From assembly GCA_044222225.1 (NCBI GenBank), contig JBGANR010000021.1, positions 14,935 to 78,934 of the forward strand: 64,000 bases of DNA, written 5' to 3'. Below, piece by piece: positions 17,046 to 25,929 of this stretch (positions within the stretch are counted from its first letter, which is position 1; each line of letters starts with the position of its first letter). Below the pieces are notes generated by a model. That model had not been told where the DNA came from. It did no database searches and saw nothing but the letters and a program-made list of their open reading frames with translations. Made by a program: the position numbers and the translations under genes. This stretch comes from JBGANR01 sp044222225. Lineage in GTDB: Bacteria; Actinomycetota; Actinomycetes; Mycobacteriales; Mycobacteriaceae.

Positions 17046-18383
17046 ATGGACCGGCAGATGGAATTCGTGCTTCGCACCCTCGAGGAGCGAGACATCCGCT
17101 TCGTCAGGCTGTGGTTCACCGACGTCCTGGGCTATCTCAAGTCGGTCGCGATCGCGCCGGCCGAGTTGGAGGGTGCCTTCGAGGAGGGCATCGGCTTCGA
17201 CGGGTCCGCGATCGAGGGCTTCTCCCGCGTGTACGAGGCCGACATGGTGGCCAAGCCGGATCCGTCGACGTTCCAGGTGCTGCCGTGGATGACGTCGAGC
17301 GGGCACCATCATTCGGCCCGCATGTTCTGCGACATCGTCATGCCCGACGGCTCGCCGTCGTGGGCCGATTCGCGGCACACCCTGCGTCGGCAGCTCAACC
17401 GCGCGGCCGACCAGGGCTTCTCGGCGTACGTGCATCCCGAGATCGAGTTCTTCCTGCTCAAGCCCGAGCTGATCGGCGGCAGGCCGGTGCCGGCCGACAA
17501 CGGCGGCTACTTCGACCAGGCCGTCCACGAGGACGCGCCGAACTTCCGCCGGCACGCCATCGACGCGCTCGAGTCGATGGGGATCTCCGTCGAGTTCAGC
17601 CATCACGAGACGGCGCCGGGCCAGCAGGAGATCGATCTGCGCTACGCCGACGCGCTGTCGATGGCCGACAACGTCATGACCTTCCGCTACGTGGTCAAGG
17701 AGGTCGCCCTCGCGGAGGGGGTGCGGGCGTCGTTCATGCCCAAGCCGTTCAGCGATCACGCGGGCTCGGGCATGCACACCCACATGAGTCTGTTCGAGGG
17801 CGACACCAACGCCTTCCACAATCCCGACGATCCGGTGCAGCTGTCGGAGACGGGGCGCCGGTTCACCGCCGGCATCCTCGCCCACGCCCACGAGCTGTCG
17901 GCGATCACGAATCAGTGGGTCAACAGCTACAAGCGCCTCATCCATGGCGGCGAGGCGCCAACGGCCGCGACCTGGGGCGCGGCGAACCGCTCGGCGCTGG
18001 TCCGGCTGCCGCTCTACACGCCGAACAAGGCGTCGAGCCGGCGCGTCGAGATCCGCTCGCCCGATTCGGCCTGCAACCCGTATCTGACGTTCGCGGTGCT
18101 CATCGCGGCCGGGCTCAAGGGCATCGCCGAGGGCTACGAGCTGCCCGAGGAGGCCGAGGACAACGTCTGGAACATGACGCGCGCCGAGCGCCAGGCGATG
18201 GGCTACGAGGAGTTGCCGGGCTCGCTGGCCGAGGCGCTCAAGGCCATGGAGCGCTCCGATCTCGTCGCGGAGACGCTCGGCGAGCACGTCTTCGACTACT
18301 TCCTGCGCAACAAGTGGGACGAGTGGACGGCGTATCGCAGCACGGTCACGCCGTACGAGCTGAACCGCTACCTCGAGCTCTGA
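17046..18383 (+). CDS. glnA2: Glutamine synthetase family protein, GlnA2 type
   Basis: 445 residues, the length of the actinobacterial GlnA2 group. N-terminal FVRLWFTDVLGYLKSVAI and GFDGSAIEGF, metal-site PEIEFF (about 137-142), HHETAPGQQEID (about 188-199), the ATP-site GSGMHTHMS (about 239-247), NSYKRLIHGGEAP and RSPDSACNPYL blocks are all present. GlnA2 proteins can act as glutamine synthetases or as gamma-glutamyl-polyamine synthetases; sequence alone does not decide. It is followed by glnE 52 bases downstream, an order conserved in mycobacteria. Confidence 0.92.
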   Translation: MDRQMEFVLRTLEERDIRFVRLWFTDVLGYLKSVAIAPAELEGAFEEGIGFDGSAIEGFSRVYEADMVAKPDPSTFQVLPWMTSSGHHHSARMFCDIVMPDGSPSWADSRHTLRRQLNRAADQGFSAYVHPEIEFFLLKPELIGGRPVPADNGGYFDQAVHEDAPNFRRHAIDALESMGISVEFSHHETAPGQQEIDLRYADALSMADNVMTFRYVVKEVALAEGVRASFMPKPFSDHAGSGMHTHMSLFEGDTNAFHNPDDPVQLSETGRRFTAGILAHAHELSAITNQWVNSYKRLIHGGEAPTAATWGAANRSALVRLPLYTPNKASSRRVEIRSPDSACNPYLTFAVLIAAGLKGIAEGYELPEEAEDNVWNMTRAERQAMGYEELPGSLAEALKAMERSDLVAETLGEHVFDYFLRNKWDEWTAYRSTVTPYELNRYLEL

Positions 18384-18435
18384 TCGTGATCGGAGTCCTC
18401 GTCACCCGGCCGGCCTCGAGAATGCGGGGCGCGTC

Positions 18436-21400
18436 GTGATCCCGCCGCCGAACCGATCGACGATCCCCCGGCCGGGACGGCTGGGGCTGGTCGACGCCGG
18501 CGCCGCGGCGGCGCTCGAGTCGCTCGGCTGGAACGACGAGGCGGCCGTTCCGGTGCTGTGGTCGCTCTCGCGCAGCCCCGATCCGGATATCGCGCTCAAG
18601 GCGCTGGTGCGGCTCTCGGAGGTGCTCGGGCCCGACTGGGCGCAGGTCGACGCGGCGATCCGCGGCGACTCGCGGCTGCGCGGCCGGTTGTTCGGCGTGC
18701 TCGGCTCGTCGACGGCGTTCGCCGATCACCTCGTCGGCTCGCCGGCGAGCTGGCGGCTGCTGACGGCGCCCGGCCCCGGACCCGACCGCGACGAGATCCT
18801 GCGGCGGATGCTCGCGTCCGTGGCCGCCGAACCCGAGCCCGGCCACGACGGCGAGCTCGTCTTCCGGGCGCAGGTCACGGGGCCGAAGGCGATCATCGCG
18901 ATGCGTCTGGCCTACCGGGATCTGCTGCTGGAACTGGCTGCGCGGGACATCGCCGCCGTGGTGGAGAACGAACCGGTGGTGCGGTTCGTCGAGGTCGGCC
19001 GCTACCTCGCCGACCTCGCCGACGCCGCGCTCACCGCGGCTCTCGCCGTCGCGATCGCGCAGGTGTGCACGCTCGGCCCGCTGCAGGCGCGGCTCGGCGT
19101 CGTCGCGATGGGCAAGTGCGGTGCGCGCGAGCTCAACTACGTCTCGGACGTCGACGTCATCTTCGTCTCCGATCCGGCCGACGGGCTGGTCAGCCGCGTC
19201 GCGGGGGAGATGATGCGGATCGGGTCGCAGACCTTCTTCGAGGTCGACGCCGGGCTGCGGCCGGAGGGCCGCAACGGTGCGCTGGTGCGGACGCTCGATT
19301 CGCACCACACCTATTACAAGCGCTGGGCCAAGACGTGGGAGTTCCAGGCGCTGCTCAAGGCGCGGCCGTGTACCGGCGACGTCTCGCTGGCGCGGGAGTA
19401 CGTCGCGCGGCTGAGCCCGATGGTGTGGACGGCGTGTGAGCGCGACTCGTTCGTCGAGGACGTCCAGGCGATGCGCAGGCGGGTCGAGGAGCTGCTGCCG
19501 GAGACGGTGCGCGAGCGCGAGCTCAAACTGGGCAAGGGCGGGCTGCGAGACGTCGAGTTCGCCGTGCAGTTGTTGCAGCTGGTGCACGGCCGGACCGACG
19601 AGACGCTGCGCGTGCTCTCGACGGTCGACGCGCTCGGTGCGCTCACGGCCGGCGGCTACATCGGCCGTGACGACGGCGCGAACTTCGCGGCGTCGTACGA
19701 GTTCCTGCGGCTGCTCGAGCACCGGCTGCAGCTGCAGCGGCTCAAGCGCACGCACACCCTGCCGCCGTCGGAGGACGAGGAGGCGATGCGCTGGCTGGCG
19801 CGAGCGGCCCACGTGCGTCCGGACGGGGAGCGGGACGCGGCCGGGATGCTGCGGCAGGAGATCAAGCGGCAGTCCGCCCGGGTGCGCCGGCTGCACGCGA
19901 AGCTGTTCTACCGGCCGCTGCTCGCCTCCATCACCAGGCTCGACCCCGAGGTCATCACGATGTCGGCCGACGGCGCCGAGCGGCAGATGGCGGCGCTCGG
20001 CTACGCCCGCGGCAAGACCGCGATCGGTCATCTCAAGGCGATCGCGTCCGAGGGCGGCCGCAAGGGCCAGATCCAGACGCTGCTGCTGCCGACGCTGCTG
20101 GAATGGCTCGGCGAGACGCCCGATCCCGATGCCGGGCTGCTGCACTACCGGCGCGTCTCGGAGGCATGCCTCAATCAATCCTGGTTCCTGCGGCTGCTGC
20201 GGGACGAGGGCGTCGTCGGGCAGCGGCTCATGCAGGTGCTCGGCTCGTCGGCGTACATCCCGGAGCTGCTCATCCGCTCGCCCGAGGTGATCAAGCTCTA
20301 TGCCGACGGCTCGCGTGACTGCCTGCTCGTCGAGGTCGACTCCGCGGACGTCGCCAAGGGGCTGATCGCGTCCGCGGCGCGGCACGAGCAACCGGATCGG
20401 GGCATCGGCGTCGCGCGCAGCCTGCGGCGGGCCGAGCTGGCGCGCATCGCCTCGGCGGATCTGCTCGGGCTGCTCGACGTGCCGCAGGTCTGCGCGGCGC
20501 TCTCCAGCGTGTGGGCCGCGGTGCTCGACGGGGCGCTGCGGGTGACGATCGCCGACGAGGAGCGCAAGACCGGAAAGTCGGCGCCGGCCCGGATCGCCGT
20601 CATCGGCATGGGACGGCTCGGCGGCGGTGAACTCGGCTACGGTTCCGACGCCGACGTCATGGTGGTCTGCGAGCCGAACACCGGCGTCGCCGATTCCGAC
20701 GCCGTCCGCTGGGCGACGCGGATCGCCGACAACGTGCGCGGCCTGCTCGGCAAGCCGAGTTCGGACCCGCCGCTCGAGGTCGACCTCGGGCTGCGGCCGG
20801 AGGGACGCAACGGGCCGATGGTGCGGACGCTCGCGTCGTACGAGGCGTACTACGCACAATGGGCGCAGCCGTGGGAGGTGCAGGCGTTGCTGCGGGCGCA
20901 CAACGTGTGCGGCGATCCCGAACTCGGCCTGCGTTTCCTGCACATGATCGACAAGACGCGGTATCCCGAGGGCGGCATCAGTGCCGACGCCGTGCGCGAG
21001 ATCCGGCGGATCAAGGCCCGCGTCGACGCCGAGCGGCTGCCCCGCGGCGCCGATCCGGCGACGCACACCAAGCTCGGCCGGGGCGGGCTCGCCGATGTCG
21101 AGTGGACGGTGCAGTTGTTGCAGCTCCGGTACGCGCACCGGTACCCGGGCCTGCACAACACGTCGACGCTGCAGACGCTCGCCGTCGCCGAGGAGGCGGG
21201 CCTGCTCGACGCCGAACAGGCCGCGTCGCTGCGCGAGGCGTGGCTGACCGCGACGCGCGCCCGCAACGCGCTCGTCCTCGTCCGCGGCAAGCCGACCGAT
21301 CAGTTGCCGGGGCCGGGCAAGATCCTGCGCCAGGTGGCGTACGTCGCCGGGTGGCGGGACGAGCCGAACGAGTTCCTCAACCACTACCTGCGTGTCACCC

Positions 21401-21441
21401 GGCACGCGAAGCGCGTCGTGACGGACGTGTTCGGGGGATGA
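18436..21441 (+). CDS. glnE: Bifunctional glutamine synthetase adenylyltransferase/deadenylyltransferase
   Basis: 1001 residues, full length. Two nucleotidyltransferase halves are visible. The first, the deadenylylating domain, has GMGKCGARELNYVSDVDVIF at about 225-243; the second, the adenylylating domain, has GMGRLGGGELGYGSDADVMV at about 723-742. Each is followed by a helical domain containing KLGKGGLRDVEF or KLGRGGLADVEW. GlnE switches type-I glutamine synthetase (GlnA1 at 29025) off and on by modifying a tyrosine near its C-terminus. The start is GTG. The stop overlaps the RNB exonuclease start as ATGA. Confidence 0.96.
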   Translation: MIPPPNRSTIPRPGRLGLVDAGAAAALESLGWNDEAAVPVLWSLSRSPDPDIALKALVRLSEVLGPDWAQVDAAIRGDSRLRGRLFGVLGSSTAFADHLVGSPASWRLLTAPGPGPDRDEILRRMLASVAAEPEPGHDGELVFRAQVTGPKAIIAMRLAYRDLLLELAARDIAAVVENEPVVRFVEVGRYLADLADAALTAALAVAIAQVCTLGPLQARLGVVAMGKCGARELNYVSDVDVIFVSDPADGLVSRVAGEMMRIGSQTFFEVDAGLRPEGRNGALVRTLDSHHTYYKRWAKTWEFQALLKARPCTGDVSLAREYVARLSPMVWTACERDSFVEDVQAMRRRVEELLPETVRERELKLGKGGLRDVEFAVQLLQLVHGRTDETLRVLSTVDALGALTAGGYIGRDDGANFAASYEFLRLLEHRLQLQRLKRTHTLPPSEDEEAMRWLARAAHVRPDGERDAAGMLRQEIKRQSARVRRLHAKLFYRPLLASITRLDPEVITMSADGAERQMAALGYARGKTAIGHLKAIASEGGRKGQIQTLLLPTLLEWLGETPDPDAGLLHYRRVSEACLNQSWFLRLLRDEGVVGQRLMQVLGSSAYIPELLIRSPEVIKLYADGSRDCLLVEVDSADVAKGLIASAARHEQPDRGIGVARSLRRAELARIASADLLGLLDVPQVCAALSSVWAAVLDGALRVTIADEERKTGKSAPARIAVIGMGRLGGGELGYGSDADVMVVCEPNTGVADSDAVRWATRIADNVRGLLGKPSSDPPLEVDLGLRPEGRNGPMVRTLASYEAYYAQWAQPWEVQALLRAHNVCGDPELGLRFLHMIDKTRYPEGGISADAVREIRRIKARVDAERLPRGADPATHTKLGRGGLADVEWTVQLLQLRYAHRYPGLHNTSTLQTLAVAEEAGLLDAEQAASLREAWLTATRARNALVLVRGKPTDQLPGPGKILRQVAYVAGWRDEPNEFLNHYLRVTRHAKRVVTDVFGG

Positions 21442-22850
21442 GCGTGCGCATCCACCTCCCCGAGGCCCTGACGCGCGCCGCCCCGCAGGTCGACTTCGAT
21501 GCGATCGCCGAGGAGTTCGAGCTTCCCGGTGCGTTCGACGCCGCCGCCGAGGCCGAGGCGGCCGGAGCCGTCGACAGGTGCGCGGCCGAGCGCATCGACG
21601 CGACCGACGTCCCGTTCGTGACGATCGACCCGCCCGGCGCGATGGACCTCGACCAGGCCGTGCATCTGGAGGCGGACGGCGCCGGATTCCGCGTGCGGTA
21701 CGCGATCGCGGACGTCGGAGCACTCGTGGCGCCCGACGGCGCGCTCGCCGCCGCCGGACGCGTCCGCGGTCAGACGTACTACCTGCCCGATCGCACCGTG
21801 CCGCTGCATCCGCGGGCGCTCTCGGAGGGGGCCGGCTCGCTGCTGCCCGACGTCGTGCGGCCCGCCGCGCTGTGGGACATCCGGTTGGCCGCGGACGGGT
21901 CCGTGTGCGACGTCGCGGTGCGGCGGGCCGCCGTGCGGTCGGTCGCGCGGCTGGACTACGCGGGCGTCCAGGCCGACGTCGACGCCGGACGGACGCACCC
22001 GTCCGTGGCGCTGTTGCCACAGGTCGGACGTCTGCGGGCGGCCTGGGGACGTGCCCACGGCGCCGTCGATCTCGCGCTGCCCGCGCAGGAGGCCGTCCGC
22101 GATGACGACGGCTGGGGGTTGCGCATCGAGCCGCGCACCGAGGTCGACGCCTGGAACGCCCAGATCTCGCTGCTGACGGGCGCCTGCGCCGCCTCACTCA
22201 TGCTCGCCGCGGGCGTCGGCCTGTTGCGCACGCTGCCGCCGCCCGGCGCCGACACCGTCGAGGCCCTGCGCCGTAGCGCCGCCGCACTCGGCGTCGCCTG
22301 GCCGGCCGGCGCGACGGTCGGTGACGTCCTCGCAGGTGTCGACGCGTCCACGCCCGTCGGGCTCGCGCTGATGACCGACGCCACGAGCCTGCTGCGCGGC
22401 GCCGGCTATGCGCCCTTCGACGGCACACCGCCCGCGCAGCCGCTGCACGCCGGCGTCGGCTCGCCGTACGCACACGTCACGGCCCCGCTGCGCCGGTTCG
22501 CCGACCGCTACGCCACCGAGGTCTGCCTGGCCGCGAGCGCCGGACGGCCCGTCCCGGACTGGGCGCGTGCCGGGCTGGCGCCGGCCGCCGACGTCATGCG
22601 CCGCACGGACGCCGTCGGCCGCAAGGTCGACCGCGCCTGCCTCGACCTCACCGAGGCCGTCGTCCTCGCCGGCCGCGTCGGTGAGACGTTCGACGCCGTC
22701 GTCCTGCGCGACGACGAGATCTTCATCGCCGACCCGACGGTCTTCGCCCGCTGCAAGGGCGCGTCCGGAGACGGGCGGCGGATCGGTGTGCGACTCGTGG
22801 GGACGGACCCGGTCGGGCGGACGGTGACGTTCGAGCCCGCAGACGTCTGA
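21438..22850 (+). CDS. RNB-domain exoribonuclease (RNase II/R family, minimal form)
   Basis: 470 residues. The RNB catalytic signature DPPGAMDLDQAV (about 66-77) supplies the metal-binding aspartates; HPRALSEGAGSL and SPYAHVTAPLRRFADRY (about 344-360) are the other family blocks. The cold-shock domains common in RNase II/R and a clear C-terminal S1 domain are not evident, so this is a compact form typical of actinobacteria. It would degrade RNA 3' to 5'. It overlaps glnE by ATGA and is expected to be co-translated with it; no mechanistic link is known. Confidence 0.87.
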   Translation: MSVRIHLPEALTRAAPQVDFDAIAEEFELPGAFDAAAEAEAAGAVDRCAAERIDATDVPFVTIDPPGAMDLDQAVHLEADGAGFRVRYAIADVGALVAPDGALAAAGRVRGQTYYLPDRTVPLHPRALSEGAGSLLPDVVRPAALWDIRLAADGSVCDVAVRRAAVRSVARLDYAGVQADVDAGRTHPSVALLPQVGRLRAAWGRAHGAVDLALPAQEAVRDDDGWGLRIEPRTEVDAWNAQISLLTGACAASLMLAAGVGLLRTLPPPGADTVEALRRSAAALGVAWPAGATVGDVLAGVDASTPVGLALMTDATSLLRGAGYAPFDGTPPAQPLHAGVGSPYAHVTAPLRRFADRYATEVCLAASAGRPVPDWARAGLAPAADVMRRTDAVGRKVDRACLDLTEAVVLAGRVGETFDAVVLRDDEIFIADPTVFARCKGASGDGRRIGVRLVGTDPVGRTVTFEPADV

Positions 22851-22980
22851 TCGGTCGTAAACTACCGTCTTGATTCTGGGATACGGCGATGCCCCGGGCG
22901 GCGTGCCGAAGCAGGGGCGACCCGGGGCGTACTCCTTGACGATAGCAGGCTCGGCCGACGAGGCGGTGGGGAGCGGACTG

Positions 22981-23664
22981 ATGAACGGCGAGCCCGATTG
23001 GATCAGTGAAGTGGTCTCGGTGCCCCGTTTCGCGCCGTATCTGACGAAGACATCCGGAGACCTCCGCAGTGCCATCGACCTGTATTGGTGGAACATCGCC
23101 GCATCTGCGGCCTTCTATGCACCGCTGCAATGTCTTGAGGTCGCCCTCCGGAACTGCACTCACCGACAGTTGACCGGCCACTTCGAACGATCTGATTGGT
23201 GGGAGGTGGCGCCGTTGAATCGAAGCGGTTTGCGGATCGTGTCGGAAACCCGAGAAAAGCTGGTCGGGCGCGGTCGTGCGTACACTGCTGACGACATGGT
23301 CGCCGAGTTCTCGTTCGGATTCTGGGTGTCTCTGGTCAGCGGCGCCTATCACCGTGACCTGTGGGTTCCCGTCTTGCATCGGGCCTTTCCCCGGCACCGG
23401 CAACCGCGACGGGCGTTGCATGCGGATCTGCGTACGGTGCTGCTGTTTCGAAACCGGATCATGCATCACGAACCTATTCACCATCGCCATCTGGAAGCAG
23501 ACCACGCCACCATCATTCGGATGATCGGGACCCTGTCTCCGTCGATGGTCGACGCGCTGGTGGTCTACGACACAGTCGGTGCGGTGTTATCTCGCCGACC
23601 GGCATCAGGGTCGAGGGGTCGACTACCCGGCGATGGTGACGCCGGCGAGACCGTGGGCCGCTGA
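22981..23664 (+). CDS. Abi-like (AbiD/F, Abi_2) HEPN protein
   Basis: 227 residues from the ATG at 22981, which has GGGGAG eight bases upstream; longer in-frame starts lack a ribosome site. The protein shows the Abi_2 pattern: LYWWNIAASAAFYAPLQCLEVALRNC in the middle and, at about 155-163, RNRIMHHEP, a HEPN-type R-x4-H motif expected of an RNase active site. Such single genes occur among phage abortive-infection systems. Its base composition is lower in GC than the neighbours, consistent with acquisition. The 3' end overlaps the 3' end of the convergent LysR remnant by 42 bases. Confidence 0.7.
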   Translation: MNGEPDWISEVVSVPRFAPYLTKTSGDLRSAIDLYWWNIAASAAFYAPLQCLEVALRNCTHRQLTGHFERSDWWEVAPLNRSGLRIVSETREKLVGRGRAYTADDMVAEFSFGFWVSLVSGAYHRDLWVPVLHRAFPRHRQPRRALHADLRTVLLFRNRIMHHEPIHHRHLEADHATIIRMIGTLSPSMVDALVVYDTVGAVLSRRPASGSRGRLPGDGDAGETVGR

Positions 23665-24506
23665 GGTCAGCGCCGTTCGTGCCGCGACCACCGCCGGGTG
23701 CTCGGCCGCGCCTCGCCGACAGGCCAGGAACGTGCGGCGGCGCGTCGGCAACTCGGTGAGCACCACCGATGCCGGCGGCCGCTCCGCGCCGAGTGCGGGC
23801 ACGAAGGCGACGCCCTGTCCGGCGGCGACCAGCGCGAGGACGGTGCTGAAGTCGTCCGTGAGATGCCGGATGCGGGGGGTGAAGCCGGCCGCCTCGCAGG
23901 TGCGCAACGTCATCGTGTGGCACAGGGTGCCGACGGTGCCGGCGATCCAGGAAACGTCGGTGAGATCGCTGAGGGACGCGCTCGAGCGGGCCGCGAGATA
24001 GACCGGTTCGGTGAGCAGAAGTCGGGCCTCGAGCGCGGGATCGCGAGGTGCCGGGACGTAGTCGTACTCCTGGACGAGGGCGACGTCGAGCGTGCCGGTG
24101 CGCAGTGCGTCGGGGACCTCGGCCGGATCGATCTCGGTGATCATGGTCGTCAGGAGGGGGTGGTCGGCGGTGAGGGAGACAAGGGTCGTCGGCAGGAGGG
24201 CGTGCCCAGCCGTCGCGAACGCGCCGATCCGGAGGGTGCCGGTGAGCTCGCTGCCGGATAGTTCCGTTGAGCCCGCTCGAGGACGGCGAGGATCGTCTCG
24301 GTGTGGTCGACGAGTCGAAGAGCTGCGGGGGTGAGGGCCACGCGACGTCCCGAGCGGGTGAGCAGAGCGGTTCCGGCTTCGCGCTCGAGTGCGGAGAGTT
24401 GCTGCGACACCGCGGACGGCGTGTAGTCGAGCGCTTCAGCGACCGCCGCGATGGTGCCGCGTCTGGCCAGTTCCCGGAGCAGCCGCAGTCGGCGGACATC
24501 GAGCAT
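23623..24506 (-). pseudogene. LysR-family transcriptional regulator, frameshifted
   Basis: The N-terminal winged helix-turn-helix reads from 24506 (MLDVRRLRLLRELARRG, then SAVSQQLSALEREAG) to about 24275. The effector-binding domain continues in another frame from about 24265 (ELTGTLRIGAFATAGHALLP) to 23623. Joining the two parts requires one frameshift between about 24255 and 24280. Either the gene is broken or the read contains a single-base error. It diverges from the dapA-like gene (70 bases apart), the usual layout for a LysR regulator and its target. A fragment from 24144 could still be translated as an effector domain alone. Confidence 0.8.
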
Positions 24507-24576
24507 CAGATCAGCTTATGCTTGCTGTGAGAAATCTGAACTGGATCTGAGGGCATTGCGGGTCGAGACTCGAAGC

Positions 24577-25452
24577 ATGCCACTCTCCGGACTGCTCGTA
24601 CCTCTGATCACTCCCTTTGACGCCGGGGGCGAACTCGCACTGGACGCCCTCGAATCGCACGCCCACGCCGTCCTCGACGCCGGCGCCGACGGCGTCGTCG
24701 CGCTCGGCACGACGGGTGAGCCCGCCACATTGAGCGCCGGTGAGCGCTCACTCGTCGTCGAGGTCTGCGCCCGCGTGTGCGATGAGCGGAGGGCCGCACT
24801 CGTGGTCGGCGCGGGCGGCAACTCGACGGCGGCGACCATCGAAGCGCTGCAGGGGATCGGTCGAGGCGTCACAGCCGCGCTGACCGTCGTGCCGTATTAC
24901 ACGAGGCCGAGCGAAGCAGGCGTCGTCGCGCACTTCCGCGCCGTGGCGGCGGCGAGCCCGGTGCCGATCATCGTCTACAACATTCCGTATCGGACCGGTC
25001 GTCCGCTCCGGGCTGAGACGCTGCGCGAGCTCGCCGAGATTCCGGGTGTCGTCGGTTTCAAGCACGCGGTCGGCGGCATCGACGACGCGACGGTGTCGTT
25101 CCTCGCCTCAGGGCCGTCCGTTTCGGTGTTGGCGGGCGACGATCTCTTCGCCTCGGCGATGCTCGCTCTCGGGGCGCCGGGCGGCATTCTTGCGACGGCG
25201 AACGTCGCTCCACGGACGTGCGCGCGACTGGTCGCCGCGTGGCGCGCGGGTGACGTGGCGACCGGGCGGGCCGTCGGGAATCGGCTCGCCCCCGCCGCGT
25301 CGGCGCTCTTCGGTGAACCGAATCCGGTGCTGGTCAAGGCCGTTCTCGCCGAGCGCGGTGTCATCCCCACGCCGACGGTACGACTGCCGCTGTTGCCAGC
25401 CGGGCCGGAGCGTCTCGCGGAGGCGCTGGTAGCCGTCCATGGCTTGGATTGA
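24577..25452 (+). CDS. Dihydrodipicolinate synthase/N-acetylneuraminate lyase family protein
   Basis: 291 residues, a TIM-barrel aldolase of the DapA/NanA type. The Thr motif GTTGEPATL (about 45-53), the catalytic Tyr in VYNIPYRTG (about 132-140) and the Schiff-base Lys in VGFKHAVGG (about 160-168) are present. The position next to a LysR regulator, away from dapB or other lysine genes, suggests an accessory aldolase rather than the housekeeping DapA. The product could be a 4-hydroxy-tetrahydrodipicolinate synthase or a sugar-acid aldolase. A strong palindrome follows 28 bases after the stop. Confidence 0.85.
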   Translation: MPLSGLLVPLITPFDAGGELALDALESHAHAVLDAGADGVVALGTTGEPATLSAGERSLVVEVCARVCDERRAALVVGAGGNSTAATIEALQGIGRGVTAALTVVPYYTRPSEAGVVAHFRAVAAASPVPIIVYNIPYRTGRPLRAETLRELAEIPGVVGFKHAVGGIDDATVSFLASGPSVSVLAGDDLFASAMLALGAPGGILATANVAPRTCARLVAAWRAGDVATGRAVGNRLAPAASALFGEPNPVLVKAVLAERGVIPTPTVRLPLLPAGPERLAEALVAVHGLD

Positions 25453-25480
25453 CGGGCGAGGTGCCGTCGGCCAACCCGCT

Positions 25481-25516
25481 GGACAACGGCCAACGTCATG
25501 ACGTTGGCCGTTGTCC
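25481..25516. repeat. 36-base perfect palindrome (terminator or operator)
   Basis: The two 18-base arms meet without a loop; the left arm begins GGACAACGGCCAACG. Outside it, GGCCAAC (25469) and GTTGGCC (25522) extend the symmetry imperfectly to about 60 bases. It lies after the dapA-like stop and before the AbiE-like locus, so it may terminate transcription or be an operator of the latter. There is no T-run. Confidence 0.85.
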
Positions 25517-25610
25517 ATGACGTTGGCCGAGGCGGGCCGGCTCGCCTGCGGCAAGGGCGGTTCGGTGACTCGGGCCGTAGAGTTGTTCATGCTCTGAGCG
25601 AGGAGGTGTC

Positions 25611-25922
25611 ATGGCCGGGAAAGTTCTGTATCGGGATATCGTGCCGTACGACGTGCCGATGTCGTTAGAGGCTTTGGGCGGCCCGCTTTCGGGGACGATC
25701 GAATTGCCGATGACGGTGCACTGGGGGCCGCGGCGAGTGTTCGACCTGAGCGTGCCGGCTTTGCGTCGCGCGGCCTATCGGGCGATCGTGCGTGAAGGCA
25801 CTTCCGATGTGCAGGAGGCGCTGCTGAACGCCGAGCTGTTGCGGGAGATCTGGTCGGATCTGGTGCTCCCGGACCGTTGCCGGGCGTTGTGGGAGGCCCG
25901 TTTCATCGAGCTCGCGGTGTAG
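25611..25922 (+). CDS. Small protein upstream of AbiEii remnant (putative antitoxin)
   Basis: 103 residues, preceded by GAGGAGG. It begins MAGKVLYRDIVPYDVP and contains a beta-rich N-terminal half ending in VHWGPRRVFDLS, then a helical half with REGTSDVQEALLNAELLREIW and a LPDRCRALWEARF tail. I recall proteins of this pattern directly upstream of actinobacterial AbiEii/AbiGii nucleotidyltransferases, so an antitoxin role is inferred from position. The following toxin gene is broken, but this frame is intact. Confidence 0.6.
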   Translation: MAGKVLYRDIVPYDVPMSLEALGGPLSGTIELPMTVHWGPRRVFDLSVPALRRAAYRAIVREGTSDVQEALLNAELLREIWSDLVLPDRCRALWEARFIELAV

Positions 25923-25929
25923 TCGTCGG

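Noticed and set aside
18346..22197. Minus-strand open frame of 1283 codons opposite glnE and the RNB gene
   Set aside because: Antisense shadow of well-supported genes, with no domain signatures.
23579..24261. Plus-strand frames over the LysR remnant
   Set aside because: Antisense frames without motifs; the minus strand encodes recognisable LysR halves.
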